Assembly: GCA_003446775.1 (NCBI GenBank)
Contig: DMCH01000071.1
Span: 1 to 5,348 of the forward strand
Source: Chloroflexota bacterium
GTDB lineage: Bacteria > Chloroflexota > Dormibacteria > Dormibacterales > Dormibacteraceae
Direction of reading: 5' to 3'
DNA: 5,348 bases
Shown: positions 1 to 5,348 of the stretch, piece after piece
Layout of the letters: every line of letters starts with the position of its first letter
Numbering within the stretch: the first letter of the stretch is position 1
The notes under the pieces: generated by a model
The model's input: the letters and a program-made list of their open reading frames with translations, nothing else
Databases searched by the model: none
Told to the model about the DNA's origin: nothing
Made by a program: the position numbers and the translations under genes

Positions 1-485
1 TGTTCGGCGTGCGGCCAGACCTCAGCGTGCTGGGCAAGATCATCGGAGGCGGTCTCCCGGTCGGTGCGTACGGTGGGCGCGCCGACCTGCTCGACCTGGT
101 GGCGCCCGCCGGTCCTGTCTACCAGGCCGGGACCCTGTCCGGCCACCCCGCCGTCATGGCCGCGGGCGAAGCCACCCTGCTGCAATTGACCCCAGATGTC
201 TACACGAGTATGGAAAAGCGCGCGGAGCGCCTCGAACAGGGGCTCCAGCGGGCCGGCGTGAGCATCGCTCGTATCGGGACCTTGCTCACGGTCTTCTTTC
301 GCGACCGGGCTCCGGCCAACTTCCGCGAGGCCAAGGAGAGCGACACGGAAGCGTTCGCACGCTTCTTCCACCTCATGCGTAGTGCGGGGGTGTTGCTGCC
401 GCCGTCGCAGTTCGAGGCCTGGTTCGTCTCGGCTGCGCACGACGACGACATCATCGACGCAACCCTGCACGCCGCCTCGAGTTAG
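1..485 (+). CDS. hemL: Glutamate-1-semialdehyde 2,1-aminomutase, C-terminal part (cut by left window edge)
   Basis: This PLP enzyme converts glutamate-1-semialdehyde to 5-aminolevulinate in the cytoplasmic C5 route to tetrapyrroles. The reading frame is open to the left edge (first full codon at base 3), so about 160 C-terminal residues of a family of roughly 430 are present. The motif GVRPDLSVLGKIIGGGLPVG matches the family's PLP-lysine region, and the Schiff-base lysine codon is at 36-38. AGTLSG and PSQFEAWFVSAAH are also typical, the latter near the C-terminus. Two small departures from the usual consensus are visible: SGHP where SGNP is common, and EAWF where EAGF is common. The GTG at 9 is an internal valine, not a start. 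The TAG stop at 483-485 overlaps the stop of the converging minus-strand gene. A non-biosynthetic hemL-like aminotransferase is possible but less likely. Confidence 0.93.
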   Translation, partial: FGVRPDLSVLGKIIGGGLPVGAYGGRADLLDLVAPAGPVYQAGTLSGHPAVMAAGEATLLQLTPDVYTSMEKRAERLEQGLQRAGVSIARIGTLLTVFFRDRAPANFREAKESDTEAFARFFHLMRSAGVLLPPSQFEAWFVSAAHDDDIIDATLHAASS

Positions 486-1267
486 GCGCCGTCCTTCCAG
501 ACAGGGCTTCGTTTCTCGACGAAGGCGGCGATTCCTTCCTGTCCGTCAGGCGCGACAGCGTTGCAGGAGATCGCTTCGCCCATCATCCGGTACGCCTCTG
601 CCTGCTTCTCCTCCACCTGCTGGTAGAAACCCTCCTTGCCGATCCGCAGGGCGTATGGGCTGAGCTGGGCCAGTTCGTTCACGAGCGCCATCACCTCGGT
701 GTCAAGCTGCGCGGCTGGGACGGCCCGGTTGATCAAGCCCCATTTCTCGGCTGTCGCCGCGTCGACAAATCGACCCGTGAGCAGCATCTCCATCGCGTGC
801 TTGCGACCCACGTTGCGGGCGACCGCCACGCCCGGCGTCGAGCAAAAGAGCCCGTAGCGGACTCCAGACGTGGCGAACCGGCAGTCGTCGCTGGCGATGG
901 CGAGGTCGCAGGTGGCGACGAGCTGGCATCCGGCCGCGGTGGCGATCCCGTGTGGCGCGGCGATCACGGGGACCGGGACCGACTGAACAGTGGCCATCAT
1001 CTTGTTGCAGACGGCGAAGATCTCGCGCTCCTCGTCGAGGTTGCGATCCAGCATCTCCTTGAGGTCGTGGCCGGCCGAGAATGCCCGCCCGGCACCTTTG
1101 AGCACGATCGCGCGCACCTCGGGCCGGGCCGCCTGTCGTTCTAGCTCGGCCGTGAGCTCCTTCATGAGCCCAGTCGACAGCGGGTTCAGCTGCTGCGGCC
1201 GGTTGAGGGTGATGATCGCCGCCGGGAGCGCATCCTCAACCACCAGATAGTCGAGCGTCGCTTTCAT
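482..1267 (-). CDS. Enoyl-CoA hydratase/isomerase-fold protein, ECHDC3-like, without the catalytic glutamates
   Basis: A 261-residue cytoplasmic crotonase-fold protein of normal family length. The acyl-CoA/oxyanion-hole region is FSAGHDLKEM (about residues 63-72), and the second half of the fold reads GCQLVATCDLAIAS (113-126) followed by GLFCSTPGVAVAR (139-151). This last motif and the C-terminal DGQEGIAAFVEKRSPVW are hallmarks I associate with the ECHDC3 subgroup. In classical hydratases the two catalytic glutamates fall in GCE and in the PE just before the LG motif. Here they are Gln115 and about Gly135, so ordinary water addition to enoyl-CoA is doubtful and the reaction is unknown. The ATG start is firmly supported by an AAGGAGGA ribosome site seven bases upstream. 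The gene lies 51 bases downstream of the nucleosidase on the same strand and is probably co-transcribed with it. Its stop overlaps the hemL stop. Confidence 0.9.
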   Translation of the reverse strand: MKATLDYLVVEDALPAAIITLNRPQQLNPLSTGLMKELTAELERQAARPEVRAIVLKGAGRAFSAGHDLKEMLDRNLDEEREIFAVCNKMMATVQSVPVPVIAAPHGIATAAGCQLVATCDLAIASDDCRFATSGVRYGLFCSTPGVAVARNVGRKHAMEMLLTGRFVDAATAEKWGLINRAVPAAQLDTEVMALVNELAQLSPYALRIGKEGFYQQVEEKQAEAYRMMGEAISCNAVAPDGQEGIAAFVEKRSPVWKDGA

Positions 1268-1274
1268 TTCGCGA

Positions 1275-1282
1275 TCCTCCTT
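1275..1282 (-). promoter_or_regulatory. Strong Shine-Dalgarno site for the ECHDC3-like gene
   Basis: On the minus strand the bases read AAGGAGGA, followed by a seven-base spacer and ATG at 1267. This is a near-ideal match to the 16S rRNA tail and fixes the start. It contrasts with the nucleosidase, mgsA and regulator genes, none of which has a well-placed site of this kind. Confidence 0.85.
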
Positions 1283-1318
1283 GCCCGGTTCAGTCTAGGG
1301 TTCGGCACGGCCAAAGGA

Positions 1319-2059
1319 CTACAGCGCTTTCAGGAACGCGCGGACGATTTGGTCGAACAGGTTCGCCGCGGTGTCGACGCTGAAACCAAGGACCTCCCCA
1401 AGGTTGAACTTCTCGTCAGCGGCATCGGAGATCATGCGCAGCGCCGCCCATGGAATGCCGTTTTGATGGGCTACTTGCGCCAACGCGGCGGTCTCCATGT
1501 CCAAGCACACCCCCTCCGGAAAATCGTTGAGGAGACGGTCTCTGACCTCTCGCGATGAGACGATCTGGTCTCCCGTGAGGACAACGCCCGAGCGAGCCAT
1601 CTGTGGCTTGGCGACGACCCTCGCGGTGGCCTGCCGCAGTTTCTCTGACCAATTCGGATCTGCGGGTATCACGGCCATCCCCAGGGATGGAATCATTCCC
1701 TTGGCTTTGGTCAGGGGCCGCGCGTCGACATCGTGCTGCAGGGCACCAGAAGCAACGATCAGCTGGCCAGGGTCCCAATCGCCACCCGTCGCCCCGGCCA
1801 ATCCGACGGCAACCAGGCCTCGCGGATCGAAGACATCGCAGACGAATTGGGCCGACAGCGCTGCCGCCACCTTGCCGACCCCTGTGATGACAAGAACCAG
1901 ACGTGTGCCATCGACAACGCCTTCCCAAACGGAAAGGTGCGGAGACGAAATCGGCGACCGAGAAAGGTGCTGGACCAGGGCCCGCGCCTCCACCTCGAGG
2001 GCCATGAGGATCGCTACCGGTCGGTCAACGCTCGGAATCGCTTTGGGGCTACGGACCAT
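1319..2059 (-). CDS. 5'-methylthioadenosine/S-adenosylhomocysteine nucleosidase-type phosphorylase-superfamily protein
   Basis: A 246-residue cytoplasmic nucleosidase predicted to cleave adenine from methylthioadenosine or S-adenosylhomocysteine, by-products of SAM use. Visible family motifs are the first strand VAILMALEVEA (15-25), with Glu24 at the place of the catalytic Glu12 of E. coli MTAN; TGVGKVAAAL (59-68); GLAGA (86-90); QHDVDARPL (108-116); LTGDQIVSS (161-169); CLDMETAALA (185-194), with the ribose-binding Met-Glu; and RMISDAADE (208-216), with Asp212 as the equivalent of catalytic Asp197. The ATG at 2059 is chosen because the next Met, residue 19, would cut the first beta strand. 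No ribosome site precedes it; a palindrome with an AT-rich core lies three bases upstream instead. The enzyme could prefer another purine nucleoside, such as aminodeoxyfutalosine, since related families share these motifs. Likely first or second gene of an operon with the ECHDC3-like gene. Confidence 0.85.
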   Translation of the reverse strand: MVRSPKAIPSVDRPVAILMALEVEARALVQHLSRSPISSPHLSVWEGVVDGTRLVLVITGVGKVAAALSAQFVCDVFDPRGLVAVGLAGATGGDWDPGQLIVASGALQHDVDARPLTKAKGMIPSLGMAVIPADPNWSEKLRQATARVVAKPQMARSGVVLTGDQIVSSREVRDRLLNDFPEGVCLDMETAALAQVAHQNGIPWAALRMISDAADEKFNLGEVLGFSVDTAANLFDQIVRAFLKAL

Positions 2060-2062
2060 GCC

Positions 2063-2080
2063 CGTCTATTAAAATAGACG
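2063..2080. promoter_or_regulatory. 18-base perfect palindrome overlapping a candidate leaderless promoter of the nucleosidase gene
   Basis: Arms CGTCTATT (2063-2070) and AATAGACG (2073-2080) are perfect inverted repeats separated by AA. The element ends three bases from the nucleosidase ATG. On the minus strand it contains TTTAAT (2073-2068), eight bases from the ATG, which is the usual distance for a -10 element of a leaderless transcript. No good -35 is present because the upstream DNA is GC palindrome. The two-base centre makes a DNA-binding operator likelier than an RNA hairpin. The binding protein is unknown. The symmetry is seen; the function is inferred. Confidence 0.5.
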
Positions 2081-2088
2081 CGCGACGC

Positions 2089-2100
2089 CCCGCGCGCGGG
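2089..2100. repeat. 12-base perfect GC palindrome
   Basis: CCCGCGCGCGGG is identical on both strands. It lies eight bases from the AT-rich palindrome and two bases beyond the stop of the possible small ORF. It could be part of a double operator or form a short stem after that ORF. No T-run follows on either strand, so it is not a classical terminator. In DNA this GC-rich a short palindrome could also be chance. Confidence 0.45.
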
Positions 2101-2102
2101 CT

Positions 2103-2288
2103 TTACTCGTCCGCGGCCCACTCCGTCGCAAAGGCGGGCGGCTGGGCGGGGCTTAGCATCCGCCACGCGATTCGAACGGCGCCGAACGCGACCGTCGCCA
2201 AGATCACCATGTTTCGCATGCAGGTCATCTTCGCGAAACCCCGCGGCCAGGTCATCGTGTAGGGCGACCGAGAGATCGCCGAGGCCAT
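2103..2288 (-). CDS. Possible small single-span membrane protein, unknown function
   Basis: A 61-codon frame that I do not recognise. It has a hydrophobic stretch, roughly residues 27-45, beginning NMVILATVAFGAV and continuing to WRML. It is preceded by basic and aromatic residues around TWPRGFAK, as expected for one membrane span with a cytoplasmic N-terminus. Codon third positions are mostly G or C (by eye about nine in ten), as in true genes here. However, the plus-strand frame sharing those third positions is also open for about 50 codons, so this support is weak. No ribosome site precedes the ATG at 2288 or the in-frame ATG at 2255. The frame ends 43 bases before the nucleosidase start on the same strand, so it could lead that operon. 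It may be a chance ORF. Confidence 0.3.
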   Translation of the reverse strand: MASAISRSPYTMTWPRGFAKMTCMRNMVILATVAFGAVRIAWRMLSPAQPPAFATEWAADE

Positions 2289-2330
2289 CGTGTGCTCGAG
2301 CCGGGCTATCCGTTTGCCAGCACGAAGAAC

Positions 2331-2356
2331 TCGATCCGTTAATCACGCCGGATCGA
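2331..2356. repeat. Inverted repeat with 8-base arms in the divergent control region
   Basis: TCGATCCG (2331-2338) and CGGATCGA (2349-2356) are perfect inverted arms around a ten-base centre. Overlapping this are two direct copies of CGTTAAT at 2337-2343 and 2359-2365. Their 22-base offset is about two helical turns, which would place them on the same face of the DNA. The arrangement suits a dimeric regulator site upstream of mgsA or of the minus-strand operon. Function is inferred. Confidence 0.4.
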
Positions 2357-2454
2357 CTCGTTAATAGGCCCGGCCCACAGTTACGAGCAGCCTCGAGCAC
2401 CCATGACATCTGCAGCAAATTTGTGTGAGATGCATGTTCTGATGAAACGTCCGC

Positions 2455-2916
2455 GTGCCTCAGGCTGTTTTAGTGAATATGCAACTCAATGAGACTTCTG
2501 ATAACCGTATGCCTCGTGTTGCGATCATCGCCCACGACGGCAAGAAGGCAGACCTCGTTGCCTTTGCCACGTTCAATCGCGAGCGATTGAAGCGGTGCCG
2601 GTTGACCGCCACCGGAACCACGGGGAGATTGCTGGTAGAGAAGGTTGGGCTCGCGGCGGAATGTCTGGAATCCGGACCGTATGGTGGCGACGTTCAGATC
2701 GCAAGCCGAATCGTCGAAGGAGTGATCGACGCAGTCATTTTCATCGTCGATCCATTGGACAAGCACCCGCACGATCCGGACATTCAGACCCTCATGCGCG
2801 TCTGCAACGTGAGAAATGTTCCGCTCGCGACCAACATCTCCACCGCCGACATCCTGATCTGCTCCGAGCTGCTCTGGAGTCTTGAAAGCGAAGGTCCTGA
2901 GGTGCTGGCCGGATAG
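2455..2916 (+). CDS. mgsA: Methylglyoxal synthase
   Basis: Cytoplasmic lyase converting dihydroxyacetone phosphate to methylglyoxal and phosphate, a bypass relieving phosphate-limited or overloaded lower glycolysis. Family motifs are all present (numbering from the GTG at 2455): IIAHDGKK (24-31), the phosphate-binding ATGTTG (52-57), SGPYGGDVQI (73-82) with Asp79 at the catalytic Asp71 position of E. coli MgsA, DPLDKHPHDPD (99-109) with His106 and Asp109 matching His98 and Asp101, and ATNISTADILI (125-135). The start is uncertain. Candidates are GTG 2455, GTG 2473, ATG 2479 and ATG 2509. ATG 2509 gives 135 residues beginning PRVAIIAHD, which matches the Bacillus-type length and start best. 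GTG 2473 has a weak CAGG upstream, and no candidate has a strong ribosome site. It is followed 63 bases later by the regulator on the same strand. Confidence 0.93.
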   Translation: MPQAVLVNMQLNETSDNRMPRVAIIAHDGKKADLVAFATFNRERLKRCRLTATGTTGRLLVEKVGLAAECLESGPYGGDVQIASRIVEGVIDAVIFIVDPLDKHPHDPDIQTLMRVCNVRNVPLATNISTADILICSELLWSLESEGPEVLAG

Positions 2917-2965
2917 CAAAGGTCGGATCGGCACCAAAGGACGGCCCACGGCGCCCTTTCGTGGA

Positions 2966-2971
2966 CATAAT
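2966..2971 (+). promoter_or_regulatory. Candidate -10 element of a leaderless promoter for the LuxR/ATPase regulator
   Basis: CATAAT stands out in GC-rich DNA and ends eight bases before the ATG at 2980, so transcription would begin at or next to the start codon. A GAAGG at 2973-2977 is only two bases from the ATG, too close to act as a normal ribosome site, which fits a leaderless message. No clear -35 is visible. An imperfect stem (CACCAAAGG at 2932-2940 and CCTTTCGTG at 2955-2963, one mismatch) lies just upstream and could be an operator. Confidence 0.4.
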
Positions 2972-2979
2972 CGAAGGCC

Positions 2980-5172
2980 ATGCTTCAGCTGACGCGACGC
3001 GAGAAGGAGCTGGCCGACCTCGTCGCGCGCGGCCTGACCAACGGCGAGATCGCTGCTCGCCTCTTCATCTCCGAGCGCACGGCTGAGCGCCACCTGGAGA
3101 ACATCCGGACCAAGCTCGGGTTCAGCACCCGGTCGCAGGTTGCCGCGTGGGCGGCGACCCAGGACGGCCCGACATCTAGCTTGACCTCGTTTGCTGGGAC
3201 GCTGCCGCCACCGACCAGCAGCTTCGTGGGCAGGTCTCGCGAGATCCGAGAGGTCCGCCGCCTTCTAAAGGGGGATCGGCTGGTCACGCTCGTCGGGCCC
3301 GGCGGGGTCGGCAAGACACGGCTGGCTCTCGCGGTAGCGCAAGGGCTGCCCGGGTTCCGGATCTCGGCCATCGACCTTTCCACCACAGATGACTCGCAAC
3401 GCGTTCTCTGGGCACTGGCCGCCGGGCTCGAGGTCGGCGCCGCCACCGACTTGTGGGGCGCAGTCCAGACAGCGCTTCAGCGAGGGCAGCACCTGGTCGT
3501 GCTCGACTGCTGCGAACACGTCGTATCCGAGGCCGCCGAACTCGCCGAACGGCTGCTCCGACTCTCAGGCGCCTCCATCCTTGCTACCTCGCGGGAACCC
3601 CTCAGGGTCGCCCCGGAGAAGATCTTTCAGGTGCCGCCACTGGCACCGCGGGAGGCGATGCTCCTCTTCCGCGAACGCTCGCAAGGGGAGCCTGCCGAGG
3701 ACGCCCTGGTCCTTGAGGTCTGCCGCCGGCTGGACAATATGCCGCTCGCGGTCGAGCTGGCCGCCGCGCGAACCAGAGTCATGTCGGTCGCGGCAATTGC
3801 ATCCGGGTTGGACGATTCCCTGGGCTTACTCTCGGTGGGCAGCCGGACTGCTCCCGCTCGCCAGCGGAGCCTGACCGCCAGCATCGCCTGGAGTCACGAC
3901 CAGTTGACCTCCGAGGAGCGCACGTGCTTTCGACGACTTGCCGTGTTCCCCGGCGGTTTCGGCCTGGCGATGGCTGCCCCGGTGACCGACGTTTCCGAAA
4001 GTGTGGTTCTGGCGGTGATCGAACGCTCTTTGGTGGCTCGTAAGGGCGAGGACGCCTATCGATTGCTGGACGCGGTTCGCCAATTCGCGGCGGTTCGGCT
4101 GGCCGAGAGCGGCGAGGCTGAGCAAACGCAAAAACGACTGGTGTTCGCTTACTGCGACCTCGTGGAGGCCGTGGCCGAGGATGTGATGGACGGCGTCCAT
4201 GCAGGCTTGTCCACCCTGGTCCGCGAGCTGGACTCGGTTCGCCCGGTCCTGGACCCATTGGAATTGGATGATCCCGCGCGCTTCGTTCGCGTGGCTGCGC
4301 TGACTGCTCGTGCCGCTCACTACGACTCGCGGTACCGAGAGGGCTTGGAGCTCGCTCGGCGCGCAGCACGTGCGGCGGCCGATTCGCTGGACGCGGACCG
4401 CGCCCTGGCCAACCTGTCTCTCGCATGGCTGGCCAGCACGACCGGGGATCAGGACGAAGCAGTCGACGCCGCGGCCGTCGCGCTGGAGATATACGAGCGA
4501 GGTGGTGACCTCCGCGGGATAGGACGGGCGCTAGAGGTAGCCAATTGGGCCGAGACCGGTCGTGGCAATCTGGAACTGGCCCGGCGCTACCTCGAGCGTG
4601 CGGTCGGAATCGACGAGGAACTGCGCTCACCATTCATCGGCCGTCGGCTCAACTTCTTGGCGTGCCTCGAGGCCGCCGCCGGCGAGTTCGAGGCGGCTGA
4701 GGCTCACGCTCGGCGCGCGGTCGCGGTTTGCCACGAAGCAGGTCAGGTGCAAAGTTCTAATGCGGCCCGTGACACGGTGGCGTGGGCACTGGCCGGCCAG
4801 GGTCGCTTCGAGGAGGCCCAGCAATGGTCGTACGAGGCATTGCGCGCAAAGAACGCTGAGGGTGGGGGGCGACAAGACTCCGACCTGTTTCGGACCGCTG
4901 TGGTGATCGCGCTCGGGCTCGGCCGCCACGAGCGGGCGGCGACCCTGGCGGCGGCCGCTGAAGCTAGCACGGTCGAGCTCGGCATAGCCGGCACACTGGT
5001 GCCGATGCTCGCCGCGGGAGTTGCCAAGGCCCTCGCACTCACCGGGCCAGAAGCCAAACGAGCTGTCGAGCGGGGCAGGCGAATGTCGTATCTCGAGGCG
5101 CTTGAATTCGCTGCCGGCGAGGAGAACGAACAGGAAGAGGACCTCCCGCGCATCAGGCGGTCCTCCTCCTGA
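2980..5172 (+). CDS. LuxR-type HTH / NB-ARC-like ATPase / TPR transcriptional regulator
   Basis: A 730-residue cytoplasmic regulator expected to bind DNA through its N-terminus, use ATP as a switch and sense a ligand or protein through C-terminal repeats. Residues 4-58 are a LuxR/GerE helix-turn-helix (LTRREKELADLVARGLTNGE, then ISERTAERHLENIRTKLG). After a linker, SFVGRSREI (81-89) opens the ATPase core. This has Walker A GPGGVGKT (106-113), Walker B LVVLDCCEHV (172-181), the ILATSREPL sensor motif (200-208), NMPLAVELAAAR (253-264) and a winged-helix part starting about RQRSLTASIAWSHDQL (294-309). Residues from about 435 to 690 are alanine-rich helical pairs consistent with TPRs, for example 530-545, 565-583 and 605-622. 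The usual LDNCEH of relatives reads LDCCEH here. The acidic EENEQEED (714-721) is followed by a basic tail. It follows mgsA closely but may have its own promoter. Its targets are unknown. Confidence 0.92.
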   Translation: MLQLTRREKELADLVARGLTNGEIAARLFISERTAERHLENIRTKLGFSTRSQVAAWAATQDGPTSSLTSFAGTLPPPTSSFVGRSREIREVRRLLKGDRLVTLVGPGGVGKTRLALAVAQGLPGFRISAIDLSTTDDSQRVLWALAAGLEVGAATDLWGAVQTALQRGQHLVVLDCCEHVVSEAAELAERLLRLSGASILATSREPLRVAPEKIFQVPPLAPREAMLLFRERSQGEPAEDALVLEVCRRLDNMPLAVELAAARTRVMSVAAIASGLDDSLGLLSVGSRTAPARQRSLTASIAWSHDQLTSEERTCFRRLAVFPGGFGLAMAAPVTDVSESVVLAVIERSLVARKGEDAYRLLDAVRQFAAVRLAESGEAEQTQKRLVFAYCDLVEAVAEDVMDGVHAGLSTLVRELDSVRPVLDPLELDDPARFVRVAALTARAAHYDSRYREGLELARRAARAAADSLDADRALANLSLAWLASTTGDQDEAVDAAAVALEIYERGGDLRGIGRALEVANWAETGRGNLELARRYLERAVGIDEELRSPFIGRRLNFLACLEAAAGEFEAAEAHARRAVAVCHEAGQVQSSNAARDTVAWALAGQGRFEEAQQWSYEALRAKNAEGGGRQDSDLFRTAVVIALGLGRHERAATLAAAAEASTVELGIAGTLVPMLAAGVAKALALTGPEAKRAVERGRRMSYLEALEFAAGEENEQEEDLPRIRRSSS

Positions 5173-5184
5173 TTTAGGTCAACT

Positions 5185-5348
5185 TCAGATCCCGGGGCAG
5201 GTACCAGGATCCGGCTGGTCGATTCTTGGCGAGTCGCCGACCGGCACGCCGGGGAACACCGCGTAGGTGATCGTTGTGATCGAGCCTGTGTTCACGGCGT
5301 CAGCCACCTGGCCTGGGCGCTCGATGAACGACTGCCCCGCCACATACC
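5185..5348 (-). CDS. C-terminal end of an unidentified gene (cut by right window edge)
   Basis: On the minus strand one frame is open from the right edge to a TGA at 5187-5185, giving 53 full codons. The other two minus frames are soon closed. The end reads TTITYAVFPGVPVGDSPR and then a Pro/Gly/Asp-rich tail with a single Cys, finishing CPGI. Third positions are mostly G or C (for example GTG GCG GGG CAG TCG TTC ATC GAG), as in the real genes here. I do not recognise the family. The tail would suit a surface or secreted protein, but no signal peptide can be seen because the N-terminus is missing. It converges on the regulator with a 12-base gap and no visible terminator between them. Confidence 0.6.
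   Translation of the reverse strand, partial: YVAGQSFIERPGQVADAVNTGSITTITYAVFPGVPVGDSPRIDQPDPGTCPGI

Larger units (their letters stand above)
2060..2454. other. Control region between the nucleosidase and mgsA, with one possible small gene
   Basis: These 395 bases contain no confidently known gene. From left to right they hold an 18-base palindrome against the nucleosidase start, a 12-base GC palindrome, a possible 61-codon minus-strand ORF, an inverted repeat with a pair of CGTTAAT direct repeats, and then AT-richer DNA (about 2400-2450) leading to mgsA. Promoters for both directions should lie here. I could not assign a convincing -35/-10 pair for mgsA. Confidence 0.6.

Noticed and set aside
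797..1144. A 115-codon plus-strand frame opposite the ECHDC3-like gene
   Set aside because: It reads as Gly/Arg/Asp-rich shadow sequence, and the opposite strand has the family motifs and a strong ribosome site.
1497..2072. A 191-codon plus-strand frame opposite the nucleosidase
   Set aside because: Its composition is rich in Arg, Thr, Ser and Pro with no domain, and the minus strand carries clear nucleosidase motifs.
2101..2256. A plus-strand frame opposite the small minus-strand ORF
   Set aside because: It is open for about 50 codons and shares the GC-rich third positions, but the only ATG codons lie near its end, so it has no plausible start. It does lower confidence in the minus-strand ORF.
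2014..2418. A 134-codon minus-strand frame across the control region
   Set aside because: It runs into the start of the nucleosidase in another frame and is rich in Arg/Asp/Gly with no motif. The 61-codon frame is the better candidate here.
2932..2963. Stem between mgsA and the regulator considered as a terminator
   Set aside because: It has a mismatch, a 14-base loop and no T-run after it, so it does not look like an intrinsic terminator. It is kept only as a possible operator.
3779..4633. A 284-codon minus-strand frame inside the regulator gene
   Set aside because: It is Arg/Pro/Ser-rich with no recognisable motif and lies wholly opposite the well-supported regulator, so it is a high-GC antisense shadow.

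Overview
The window is high-GC bacterial DNA with short intergenic gaps, strong third-position GC in the genes, and a large HTH/P-loop ATPase/TPR regulator. That regulator type is common in soil Actinomycetota and Chloroflexota-like lineages. Nothing in the sequence fixes the phylum, so that placement is inference. Most of the window is ordinary chromosomal housekeeping and regulatory content. I see no insertion sequence, CRISPR array, rRNA, tRNA or phage module.

Layout from left to right. (1) The C-terminal part of a glutamate-1-semialdehyde aminomutase (hemL) runs in from the left edge on the + strand, with its catalytic lysine visible, and meets the next gene tail to tail with overlapping stop codons. 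(2) A minus-strand pair follows in transcription order: a phosphorylase-superfamily nucleosidase of the MTA/SAH nucleosidase type, then, 51 bases downstream, an enoyl-CoA hydratase/isomerase-fold protein most like the ECHDC3 group that lacks both catalytic glutamates. A possible 61-codon single-membrane-span protein sits just upstream of the nucleosidase on the same strand. (3) A stretch of about 395 bases holds that small ORF, two adjacent perfect palindromes against the nucleosidase start, and an inverted repeat in the divergent control region. (4) On the + strand come methylglyoxal synthase (mgsA) and then a 730-residue regulator with an N-terminal LuxR-type HTH, an NB-ARC/AAA-like ATPase core and a TPR-rich C-terminal half. 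(5) The last 164 bases hold the C-terminal end of an unidentified minus-strand gene converging on the regulator.

The genes do not form one obvious pathway. hemL serves tetrapyrrole synthesis, the nucleosidase clears S-adenosylmethionine by-products, the ECH-fold protein acts on an unknown acyl-CoA-type ligand, and mgsA makes methylglyoxal from dihydroxyacetone phosphate. The regulator may control neighbours, but no target can be read from the sequence. The observations most worth a second look are the palindromic operator-like DNA abutting the nucleosidase start, the missing ECH catalytic residues, the small membrane-protein ORF, and a leaderless-type promoter in front of the regulator.
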